The notes beneath the pieces are model-generated. The model worked only from the letters and a program-made list of their open reading frames with translations. It ran no database searches and was not told the origin of the DNA. The translations under genes were made by a program, and so were the position numbers. This document shows, in pieces, positions 34,181 through 41,932 of a stretch of DNA of 64,000 nt. Position 1 is the first letter of the stretch; every line of letters begins with the position of its first letter. The stretch spans positions 62,001 through 126,000 of the forward strand of contig JAKLKU010000006.1 in the NCBI GenBank assembly GCA_023150475.1, given 5' to 3'. Source of the stretch: Planctomycetota bacterium. Lineage in GTDB: Bacteria > Planctomycetota > UBA1135 > GCA-002686595.

Positions 34181-35778
34181 CGCACGCGTCCCTCCTTGGG
34201 ATCGGTGCCCGCCTCGGTGCGTCCGATCTCGTAGACCGTTTCGCCGCGCGCCTCGAGCGAGCGACGCACTTCAGCGACGTCGGCGCGGTCGACGAACAGC
34301 ACCATGCCGAGGCCCATGTTGAGCACGTGGTACGCCTCGTCGCGTTCGACGCGACCACCGTCGACGATCATGCGGAAGATCGGCGGCACCGGCCAAGCGT
34401 TGCGGTCGACGAGCGCGTCGCAACCGTTGAGGACCCGCGGCACGTTGTCGACGACACCGCCGCCGGTGATGTGCGCGAGCGCGGCGAGCTTGCCCTTCTC
34501 GAGCAGCGGCCAAAGCGGCGCGAGGTACGAGCGGTGCGCGGCGAGCAGGGCTTCGGCGACGCTCTGGCCGCCGAGCTCCTTCGGCCGCGCGTGCACGTCG
34601 AGGCCGAGCACGTCGAACAGCACCTTGCGCGCGAGCGAGAAGCCGTTGGTGTGCAGACCACTCGACGGCAGGCCGAGCAAGACTTGTCCGGGCTTCACGC
34701 GCGATCCATCGAGCAGCTTCTCGCGTTCGACGATGCCGACGATGAAGCCGACCAGGTCGAAGTCACCCGGCGCGTAGAGCCCCGGCATCTCCGCCGTCTC
34801 GCCGCCGAGCAGCGCGAGGCCGTTCTCGCGGCACGCTTCCGCGCAGCCGGCGATCAAGGCCGACACGACGTCGGGCTCCATCTTGCCGACGCCGACGTAG
34901 TCCATGAAGAAGAGCGGCTTCGCGCCCTGCACCAGGATGTCGTCGATGCAGTGGTGCACGATGTCGCGGCCGACGGTGTCGAAGATGCCGGCCTTCTTCG
35001 CGACTTCGAGTTTGGTGCCGACTCCGTCCGCGCTCGCGACGAGCATGCCTTGGCCGACGCCGGCGCGTCCGAGGTCGAAGAGTCCGCCGAACGCGCCGAC
35101 GTCCCCCACCACGCCGGGCGTGAACGTCTTGCGAATCGCTGCGGTGGCGCGTTCTACCGCGTCGTACTTCTTCTCGATGTCGACGCCGGCTGCGGCGTAC
35201 GTGACGGCCTTCGGAGTCTGGCTCATGTTCGGTTGCGGCGGGCTTGGGCGCAGCGTCGCGCTGCGGAACGGACTACGCGGGTCGACGAGGCGCGCGAGGA
35301 TGCGTTCGCGGTTCTCGAAGCCGATCTCGGCGGGCAAGCCGTCGAGCGGGAACCACGCGACGTCGAGCGCGTCGTCGCCAGCGCGCAGGGTACCGCCGCG
35401 CGGTCGGCACAGGTAGACCGCCAAGTTCGCGGGCTTGCGCGCGGGATCGCGGACGTAGAGCAGGTCGAAGAGCTCGTAGGGCTCGACTTCGAGCCCGGTT
35501 TCCTCACGCACTTCGCGCACGACCGTTTCGGTCGGCAGCTCGTCGATCTCCTGGTAGCCCGCCGGCAGCGCCCACGAGCCGCGGAATGGCTCGATGGCGC
35601 GGCGCACCAGCAGCACGCGGCCCGCGTCGTCGAGCACGCAGCCCGCCGACGCGCTCGCGGGGTTCTGGTAGAGCACGAAACGACAGCGTGTGCAGCGCAG
35701 GCGCTCTCGGCCTTCGATCGGCTCGGGCGCGAGCTCGGCGCCGCACTGGGGGCAATGTCTCGACTGGAGGGCTGCCAC
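34168..35778 (-). CDS. purM: Nudix hydrolase fused to phosphoribosylformylglycinamidine cyclo-ligase (AIR synthetase)
   Basis: One uninterrupted 536-residue frame with two complete enzymes. Residues 1-184 form a Nudix protein with an N-terminal zinc ribbon (C9, C12, C29, C32) like NADH pyrophosphatase. The Nudix box runs from Gly74 to Leu96, with Glu80 and the REVREETGL end all conserved. From Met185 a full-length PurM follows (352 residues): ASADGVGTKLEVA, DDILVQGAKPLFFMDY, GGETAEMPG, SSGLHTNGF and ITGGGVVDNVPR are diagnostic. No stop and no ribosome site precede Met185 (35226), so a genuine fusion is favoured over internal initiation. PurM makes AIR in purine synthesis; the Nudix part may clean up a nucleotide by-product (inference). 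Confidence 0.9.
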   Translation of the reverse strand: MAALQSRHCPQCGAELAPEPIEGRERLRCTRCRFVLYQNPASASAGCVLDDAGRVLLVRRAIEPFRGSWALPAGYQEIDELPTETVVREVREETGLEVEPYELFDLLYVRDPARKPANLAVYLCRPRGGTLRAGDDALDVAWFPLDGLPAEIGFENRERILARLVDPRSPFRSATLRPSPPQPNMSQTPKAVTYAAAGVDIEKKYDAVERATAAIRKTFTPGVVGDVGAFGGLFDLGRAGVGQGMLVASADGVGTKLEVAKKAGIFDTVGRDIVHHCIDDILVQGAKPLFFMDYVGVGKMEPDVVSALIAGCAEACRENGLALLGGETAEMPGLYAPGDFDLVGFIVGIVEREKLLDGSRVKPGQVLLGLPSSGLHTNGFSLARKVLFDVLGLDVHARPKELGGQSVAEALLAAHRSYLAPLWPLLEKGKLAALAHITGGGVVDNVPRVLNGCDALVDRNAWPVPPIFRMIVDGGRVERDEAYHVLNMGLGMVLFVDRADVAEVRRSLEARGETVYEIGRTEAGTDPKEGRVRWIS

Positions 35779-35914
35779 GCGTCGCGCGCTCGGCGTCCCT
35801 GGAGTGGCCGGGGCGCGGCTCGCTTCGAGCGCGCGCCATTCTCCACGGGGCGCCCGAGGCTACACTGGGGCCGCCCGGCACGCCAGCACGGCCGCGCGGG
35901 CGTCGCCCGCCCGC

Positions 35915-37078
35915 ATGAAGCCGCTCTTGGTCCTCGGTAGCACCGGTTCGATCGGAACCCAGGCCCTCGACATCGTGCGCGCCGCGCCCGGCGCCTTCCG
36001 CGTCGTCGGACTCGCGGCTTCCAGTTCCTGGCAGCGCGTCGAGGCCCAAGTGCGCGAGTTCCGCCCGCGGTTCGTCGCGCTCTCCGAGCGTGCGGCGGCG
36101 GCCGAGCTCGCGCCGCGTTTGCCGCACGACGTCGCGCTCTTCACGGGCCCCGACGCGGCCGCGCGACTCGCTCGCGAAGCGGACTTCGAACTCGCGGTGC
36201 ACGGCATGGTCGGAGGCGTCGGCCTCGCGCCTTCGGTCGAAGTGCTGCGGCGTGGCAAGGTGCTCGCGCTCGCGAACAAGGAGAGCCTCGTGATGGCGGG
36301 CTCGATCCTGACGGCGCTCGCGCACGAACACGGCGGGAGCATCCTGCCGGTCGACAGCGAGCTCTGCGCGATCCACCAGTGCCTCGCGGGCGAACGCGGC
36401 GGCATCGGACGCGTGCGGCGCATCTTGTTGACCGCGAGCGGCGGTCCGTTCCGCGATTCGACGCCCGACGAGCTCCACGCGGTCACGCCCGAGAGCGCGC
36501 TCAAACACCCGACGTGGGCGATGGGCCCGCGGATCACCATCGGTTCCGCGACGTTGATGAACAAGGCGCTCGAAGTGCTCGAAGCGCATCATCTCTTCGG
36601 GCTCGAAGCCGAGCGCATCCACGTCGTGATCCACCGCCAGTCGGTGATCCACTCGATGGTCGAGTTCGTCGACGGTTCGGTGCTCGCGCAGATGGGGCCG
36701 CCGGACATGCGCGGGCCGTTGCACTACTGCATGCATCACCCCGAGCGTGCGCCGTCGAGCCTCACGGGCTTCGACACGTCGGTCTTCGCGCGGTTGACGT
36801 TCGAGGAAGTCGATCCGGAGCTCTTTCCCGCGCTCGCGCTGGGATTTCGTGCGCTCGAACGCGGCGGCGACTGCGGCGCGGTGCTCAACGCGGCCGATGA
36901 AGTCGCCGTGGAAGCCTTCTTGCGCCGCGAGTTGCCGTTCCGCGAGATCGCGCGGGTCAATCGGGCGGTCCTCGATGCGCGTGGCCGTTCGTGTACGTCG
37001 CTCGAGGCCGTCTTCGTCGCCGACCGCGAAGCGCGTGAGCTCGCGCGCTCGCAAGTCGCTCTTCACGCCGCAGGCTAG
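35915..37078 (+). CDS. dxr: 1-deoxy-D-xylulose 5-phosphate reductoisomerase
   Basis: Second step of the MEP isoprenoid pathway, NADPH- and metal-dependent. From ATG 35915 it has 387 residues. It shows LGSTGSIGTQALDIV, the LANKESLVMAG segment, the metal site PVDSELCAIHQCL, TASGGPFRDST and the HPTWAMGPRITIGSATLMNK helix, all diagnostic. ATG 35915 begins the NADPH-binding strand directly; the longer upstream frame is spurious. The divergent 136-base gap to the Nudix-purM gene carries a TACACT -10-like box 48 bases before the start. rseP follows 23 bases downstream, as in many bacteria. Confidence 0.97.
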   Translation: MKPLLVLGSTGSIGTQALDIVRAAPGAFRVVGLAASSSWQRVEAQVREFRPRFVALSERAAAAELAPRLPHDVALFTGPDAAARLAREADFELAVHGMVGGVGLAPSVEVLRRGKVLALANKESLVMAGSILTALAHEHGGSILPVDSELCAIHQCLAGERGGIGRVRRILLTASGGPFRDSTPDELHAVTPESALKHPTWAMGPRITIGSATLMNKALEVLEAHHLFGLEAERIHVVIHRQSVIHSMVEFVDGSVLAQMGPPDMRGPLHYCMHHPERAPSSLTGFDTSVFARLTFEEVDPELFPALALGFRALERGGDCGAVLNAADEVAVEAFLRRELPFREIARVNRAVLDARGRSCTSLEAVFVADREARELARSQVALHAAG

Positions 37079-37101
37079 AACCGGAAGGACCGAAACGAAC
37101 C

Positions 37102-38919
37102 GTGGACGCCCTGCGTTGGATCCAAGTCGCCGTCGGCATCGGCCTCGTCATCTTCGTGCACGAGCTCGGCCACTTCCTCGCCGCGCGTTGGTGCAAGGTG
37201 CGCGTCGATTGTTTCAGCCTCGGCTTCGGCCCGCGGATCTTCGGCTGGCGGCGCGGCGCCACGCTCTACCAGATCGCGGCGGTACCGCTCGGCGGCTACG
37301 TGAAGATGGCCGGCGAGGAGAACGAAGGCGGTCCGGTACAGCCCGACGACTTGCGCGCGAAGTCCGTGGGCCAACGTTTCTTCATCTTCTCCGGCGGCGT
37401 GCTCATGAACGTGCTCTTCGGGTTGATCGTCTTCCCGATCGTGCTGTTCCTCGGCGTGCCGTTCAGTTCGCCGACGATCGGTGAAGCGCTGCCCGGCGGA
37501 CCGGCGTGGCACGCACGGCTCGGGCCGGGCACACGCGTGCTCGCGGTCAACGACGAGCCGGTGATCAGCTTCATGTTCATCGGCAACGAAGTCGCGCTCG
37601 GCGATCGCGACGAAGTGAAGCTCACCGTGCTCGATCCGGGCGCGACGACGCCGCGCGACGTGCGGCTCGAACCGAGGTACCTCGAGAAGGAGGGCTTCCT
37701 CTCGATCGAAGTCGCGCCGGCGAAGGATCCCGCGCACGCGCTCGAAGTCGACGCCGACGGTCCGGCGGCGAAAGCGGGCCTCGTGGACGGCGACCGGCTG
37801 GTCGCGGTCGTCGACGGGCTCGAAGGGGCTCCGTTGTGGCGCCAGCTCGAGCTCGGGCTGCTCGCCGGCGCGCCGCTGCTCCTCGAAGTCGAACGCGACG
37901 GGGCCGTACGCAAGGTCGCCGTCGAGCCCGAACCGCTCGCCGTGGAAGGCGCGCGCGTCTTCGGCATCACGGCGCCGAAGAACCGCGTGCTCGACTTGCG
38001 GACGAACTCCGACCTCGCCGACCTCGGCATCGCGAAGGACGACCGTCTCGTTTCGGTCGGCGGCGTGCCGATCCGGCGCGAAGGCGACCTCGAGCGTGCG
38101 CTCGTCGAAGCGGACGGCGGGACGCACTGGGTCGTGCGCCGCCAGGGACGCACGCTCGCACTCGATCTCGCGCCGCTCGATCGCTCGCGCGCCCTCGCGC
38201 TGTGCGACGACCTCGCGCTCGACTACGACAAGGAGACCACCGAAGTCGTCCTGACGCTGGGCGCGCCCGCGGCGAAGGCGGGCTTGAAGGACGGCGATCG
38301 CGTGGTGCGGCTCGACGACGTCGGGGTCGAGACCTGGAATGCGCTCCTCGAGATCACGAAGGACGCGTCGAAGCGCGGCGCGAACGTGCGCTTCACGGTC
38401 GAGCGGGCGGCGGGTGCCGGCACGGAGTTCGTCACGCTCGACGTCGCGCCGGGCGCGTACGAAGCGCCGTACTGGGGCTTCGCGCCCGCTCCCGACAACT
38501 ACGTGTATCGCGCGCCGAGCCTCGCCGCCGCGCTCGAAACCGGCATGAAGAGCTCGTGGCAGTCGCTGGTCGACGCGTGGCGCACGTTGACGCGCATCGC
38601 GCGCGGCGACGTCTCGAGCAAGAACATCGGCGGGATCATCATGATCGGTCAGGTGTCGTACAGCTTCTCGAGCGAAGGTCTCGCGAAGCTGTTCTTCTTC
38701 CTCTGCATGCTGAGCATGAACCTCGCGTTCCTCAACGTGCTGCCGATCCCGGTGCTCGACGGCGGGCACCTCTTCTTCCTGCTGGTCGAGCGCATCAAAG
38801 GCTCGCCGGTCAGCGAACGCGTGCAGGGCTACAGCCAGATCGTCGGGCTCGTGCTGATCGTGAGCTTGATGATCTACGTGACGTACAACGACTTGATGCG
38901 CTGGGTCTTCGATACGTGA
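37102..38919 (+). CDS. rseP: site-2 intramembrane zinc protease (RseP family) with extra PDZ regions
   Basis: Cleaves membrane-spanning substrates such as anti-sigma factors. From GTG 37102 it has 605 residues, against about 450 in E. coli RseP. The zinc site HELGH (20-24) lies in the first membrane helix. The segment IAAVPLGGYVKMAGEE is typical. The C-terminal LNVLPIPVLDGGHLFF holds the third metal ligand. Between them are at least three PDZ-like stretches, seen as PGGPAWHARLGPGTRVLAVND, ADGPAAKAGLVDGDRLVAVV and GAPAAKAGLKDGDRVVRLDDV (each interrupted by strands), plus a fourth weaker one (LGIAKDDRLVSVGG). It overlaps the next gene by GTGA. An ECF sigma/anti-sigma pair elsewhere in the window is a possible client. 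Confidence 0.95.
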   Translation: MDALRWIQVAVGIGLVIFVHELGHFLAARWCKVRVDCFSLGFGPRIFGWRRGATLYQIAAVPLGGYVKMAGEENEGGPVQPDDLRAKSVGQRFFIFSGGVLMNVLFGLIVFPIVLFLGVPFSSPTIGEALPGGPAWHARLGPGTRVLAVNDEPVISFMFIGNEVALGDRDEVKLTVLDPGATTPRDVRLEPRYLEKEGFLSIEVAPAKDPAHALEVDADGPAAKAGLVDGDRLVAVVDGLEGAPLWRQLELGLLAGAPLLLEVERDGAVRKVAVEPEPLAVEGARVFGITAPKNRVLDLRTNSDLADLGIAKDDRLVSVGGVPIRREGDLERALVEADGGTHWVVRRQGRTLALDLAPLDRSRALALCDDLALDYDKETTEVVLTLGAPAAKAGLKDGDRVVRLDDVGVETWNALLEITKDASKRGANVRFTVERAAGAGTEFVTLDVAPGAYEAPYWGFAPAPDNYVYRAPSLAAALETGMKSSWQSLVDAWRTLTRIARGDVSSKNIGGIIMIGQVSYSFSSEGLAKLFFFLCMLSMNLAFLNVLPIPVLDGGHLFFLLVERIKGSPVSERVQGYSQIVGLVLIVSLMIYVTYNDLMRWVFDT

Positions 38920-39917
38920 ACCTCGTCGCGTGGGGCCGACTGCTGCGGCTGTCGCTCCTGCCGACGGCGATCGCCGACATCGCTGCGGGAGCGGTCTGGG
39001 CGCAAGGCAGCTTCGACTTCGGGCGTCCCGAGCTTTGGCTGCTGATCGTGGCGTCGCTGTGCGTCTACCACGGCGGGATGGCGCTCAACGACTGGGCGGA
39101 CCGGGGCGAGGATGCGCGCAAGCGGCCGGATCGTCCGCTCGCGAGCGGCGCGGTCGCGTCTCGTCACGCCCTTGCCGTTGGATTCGGTCTGCTCTTGCTC
39201 GCGCCGTGTCTCGCGTACGGCGCCGACCCCGTCTGCGGCGCGATCGTGCTCGCCGTCAGCGCGTTCGCGGCGCTGTACGACCTCGTCGGTCGCGGCGCGT
39301 GGCTCGGACCGCTCTTGCTCGCAGCGTGCCGCGCGGGCAACCTCGGCGCGGGCCTTCGGTTGGGGGTCAGCGTCGGCGGACCGCCGGGAATCGCCCCGGC
39401 GACGCAACTCTCGTCGGGTGATGCGGAACTCGCGTGTTTCGCCCCTGCCGCCCTGTACGGACTCTACGTCTTCTGCGTGTCGCGCGTCGGACGCTTGGAA
39501 GACGCGGAAGCGCCGATCGGCGGTCGGCCGAGACCCTGGGTGTTTGCGGCGAGCGTGCTGCTCTTGAGCGCGCCGTGTGCGCGGTGGCTTGCTCGCACGG
39601 CGCTCGAGGGCGTCGGCGATGACCCCGTCGCAAGCGATCCGTATGCGCCAGACCTCGCCACGGTCGTCGCCCGTCTGCTGGCGTTGGCGTTGGCGTTCGC
39701 CGCTGCGTTGCGACCCCTGCGGCGAGCCTGGTCGACCCTTGAGTGGACCGGCGCGCTCGCGATGCAGACCACTGGCGCGCTGCTGCGCCGCCTGCTCGTG
39801 TTCACTGGCGCGTTGGCTCTCTCGAGCGGCACTCGCGACGGCGCAATCGTCGCGCTCGCGATCCTTTGCGGTTACCCGCTCGCGTTCGCATTGCGGAAGG
39901 TGTTCCCGCCGTCGTGA
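38916..39917 (+). CDS. UbiA-family prenyltransferase (EboC-like)
   Basis: Polytopic membrane enzyme of 333 residues that transfers prenyl chains. It has about eight hydrophobic helices. The first Asp-rich motif is intact in ALNDWADRGEDARKRPDRPL. The second region (FAALYDLVGRGAWLGPLLLAACRAGN) resembles the EboC-like branch more than UbiA or MenA proper, with the CRAGN stretch where that branch has CR.LN. GTG 38916 overlaps the rseP stop by four bases. Its position behind dxr fits an isoprenoid role. The substrate is not identifiable. A hydrophilic insert (LEGVGDDPVASDPYAPDL) lies in a late loop. Confidence 0.85.
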   Translation: MNLVAWGRLLRLSLLPTAIADIAAGAVWAQGSFDFGRPELWLLIVASLCVYHGGMALNDWADRGEDARKRPDRPLASGAVASRHALAVGFGLLLLAPCLAYGADPVCGAIVLAVSAFAALYDLVGRGAWLGPLLLAACRAGNLGAGLRLGVSVGGPPGIAPATQLSSGDAELACFAPAALYGLYVFCVSRVGRLEDAEAPIGGRPRPWVFAASVLLLSAPCARWLARTALEGVGDDPVASDPYAPDLATVVARLLALALAFAAALRPLRRAWSTLEWTGALAMQTTGALLRRLLVFTGALALSSGTRDGAIVALAILCGYPLAFALRKVFPPS

Positions 39918-39927
39918 GGGCGTCGCG

Positions 39928-41241
39928 CTAGAGGGAGCGCGCGCGTTCGGCGAGCCACGCGAGAGCCGCGTCGCGCGTCGTGATGCGTCCGTCGAGCTGT
40001 TCGGTCTCGAGCGCGGCGAGCGTCGCGCGAAATCGCGCGTCGCGTGGCACGCCGGCGCGTGCCAAGTCCTCGGCGGCGAGCAATGGCGCGGGATGCAATT
40101 CGGCTCGCGTGCGTTCACGGCGCCACGCGTCGAACTCGTCGAGCGCGCCCAGCACACGCGGCTCGCGGCCGAGCGCCACCGCGAACGCCCGCGCGACGCG
40201 CCACGCGTCCTCCACCCGCGGTGCGCGAGCGAGCCGCAGACGCTCCGCGAGCGAGACGCCGGTGGTCCGCGTCAGTCGCTCGAGCTCGCGGCGCAGGCGC
40301 CACGTCGTCTCCACGTCGCGGCGCAGCTCGCGCGACGGCCGCAGGCGTTCGAGCGCGTGCTCGGCGACGGTCGCAGGGCCCGCGCGCCCTTCCGGATCCG
40401 GATCGAGCAACACGGCGAAGCCGAGCGCGAGGCCCGGCGCCGGGGTCTCGACCGTCAGGGCCTCGAGCGCTGCGAGCCGCACCGTGGTCGAGCGCGTGGC
40501 GCTCGTCGCTGGGCCGTGGAGCTCGCTCCAGCCCGGCAAGAGGAGCTCGAGCAGCTCGGCGTCGACCAGCAGACGCACGGCGCGGGCCCCGCCCGGCGCC
40601 CCGAACATGCGTTCGAACTCGAGCAACGCGCGTTCGACGCTCACGCCGACCAGCGCCGCGCGCGTCGCCCGCGCGGCGGCCCACGTCGCTGGTTCGATCG
40701 CGAGCCCGAGCGCCGCCGCGAAACGCGCCATGCGCACGAGCCGCAAGCCGTCCTCCGTGAAGCGCGCGGCGGGCTCCCCCACCGTGCGCAGGACGCCTCG
40801 CTCTAGATCCGCGAGCCCGCCGGTCGGATCCGCGAGTTCGTCCGTCAACGGATCGAGGTAGAGCGCGTTGCACGTGAAGTCGCGCCGCGCGGAGTCTTCC
40901 TCGAGCGTTCGACCGAAGCTCACCGAGGTCGGCCGGCGCGAGTCGGAGTAGCCCGTCTCGGAGCGAAACGTCGTGTGCTCGACTTCGACGCCATCGAGGA
41001 GGAGTTGCAGCGTGCCGAACGCTCGACCCAGTGGCACGACGTGTTCGAAGCACGGCTCGACCTCGTCAGGCGTCGCCGCGGACGTCATGTCGACGTCTTC
41101 CGGCGTGCGTCCGACCGCGAGGTCGCGCACGGAGCCGCCGACGATCCAACTCCGGTGGCCGGCGCGAGCGAGTCGCAGCGCGACTTCGCGCGCGGCGGTC
41201 GCGAGCTCGCGGGGATAGCGCTCGATCGAAGGTCGACGCAT
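39928..41241 (-). CDS. CCA tRNA nucleotidyltransferase / poly(A) polymerase family protein
   Basis: Class II nucleotidyltransferase. From ATG 41241 it has 437 residues. The head domain shows IVGGSVRDLAVGRTPEDVDM (Gly-rich loop, Arg-Asp and the catalytic Asp-x-Asp). It also has RRDFTCNALYLDP and the neck motif EDGLRLVRMARFAAALGL. These occur in both CCA-adding enzymes and bacterial PAP I. The tRNA in this window already encodes CCA, so the enzyme may repair CCA ends or add A tails; sequence alone does not decide. The frame upstream of 41241 (to 41289) is open but overlaps the start of the divergent pseudopilin-like gene. Confidence 0.9.
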   Translation of the reverse strand: MRRPSIERYPRELATAAREVALRLARAGHRSWIVGGSVRDLAVGRTPEDVDMTSAATPDEVEPCFEHVVPLGRAFGTLQLLLDGVEVEHTTFRSETGYSDSRRPTSVSFGRTLEEDSARRDFTCNALYLDPLTDELADPTGGLADLERGVLRTVGEPAARFTEDGLRLVRMARFAAALGLAIEPATWAAARATRAALVGVSVERALLEFERMFGAPGGARAVRLLVDAELLELLLPGWSELHGPATSATRSTTVRLAALEALTVETPAPGLALGFAVLLDPDPEGRAGPATVAEHALERLRPSRELRRDVETTWRLRRELERLTRTTGVSLAERLRLARAPRVEDAWRVARAFAVALGREPRVLGALDEFDAWRRERTRAELHPAPLLAAEDLARAGVPRDARFRATLAALETEQLDGRITTRDAALAWLAERARSL

Positions 41242-41281
41242 CGCTTGCAGCGTAGCACGCGCGTTCCCACAATCGCGGCCG

Positions 41282-41923
41282 ATGACCAACGGAGAGCCGA
41301 GCCGCCGCCTCAGTGCGTTCGGGCGTTACTTGACGCTCTTCGCGATCGCTGCCGTCGTCGTCGTGATCTCGTTGCCTCGGCTGCGCGAGTTCGCGCTGCG
41401 CGAGAACGAGGCGGATGCGCGCGCGTTGCTCGCGCGACTCGGCGCGGCGCTCGAGACGCACGCCGCCGAACGAGGGAGCGGCGCCGAGCGCCCGCACGGC
41501 GCACAGGGCCCGAACGGCGCACCGGGCCCGAACGGCGCCGATCGGCCGCTCGCCGTCGTCGACCTCGTCGCGACCGGGGCTCCGTCCCAGGGCGCGGAGG
41601 GCGACGCGCTGGCTCCGAACTCGCGAGCGAACCCCACGCACCCGCGGGGTCTCGCCGATGCCGAGTTCCTCGACGGCGGTCGGTTGTTGCGCCGTCACGG
41701 GTACCTGTTCGACGTCGCGGCTGGTCCCGACCAACGGGTCGCCGTACGCGCTTGGCCATGGCACGCCGGGCGCACCGGACAACGCGCGTTCGTCGACCCG
41801 CTGGGTGCGCCGCCGCTCGCCCATGCGAATCCAGAGGCGCGCTTCTCGGGGCCTGACGGCGGACCGGAACTTCAAACGCTCGGGCCCGAGACCGGCTGGA
41901 CCCTGCTCGGGTCCGGCGACTGA
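41282..41923 (+). CDS. pseudopilin-like single-span protein with a short collagen-like segment
   Basis: 213 residues. After a basic N-terminus a hydrophobic helix (YLTLFAIAAVVVVISLPRL, about 16-34) leads into a charged helix (REFALRENEADARALLARLG), the outline of type II secretion or type IV pseudopilins. The usual prepilin peptidase Gly-Phe-Thr-Leu-Ile-Glu motif is absent. A short Gly-x-y run, GAQGPNGAPGPNGADRP, follows at about 77-93, coded by near-perfect 18-base tandem repeats around 41505-41545. The C-terminal part (GRLLRRHGYLFDVAAGPDQRVAVRAWPW) recalls a pseudopilin domain with YLFDV. It is divergent from the nucleotidyltransferase and convergent with the HEAT-like lipoprotein gene. Confidence 0.7.
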   Translation: MTNGEPSRRLSAFGRYLTLFAIAAVVVVISLPRLREFALRENEADARALLARLGAALETHAAERGSGAERPHGAQGPNGAPGPNGADRPLAVVDLVATGAPSQGAEGDALAPNSRANPTHPRGLADAEFLDGGRLLRRHGYLFDVAAGPDQRVAVRAWPWHAGRTGQRAFVDPLGAPPLAHANPEARFSGPDGGPELQTLGPETGWTLLGSGD

Positions 41924-41932
41924 GTTCGCGCC

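Noticed and set aside
34168-35226. purM as a stand-alone gene starting at 35226
   Set aside because: No stop codon or ribosome site separates it from the Nudix part; a fusion is the simpler reading, though internal initiation is not excluded.
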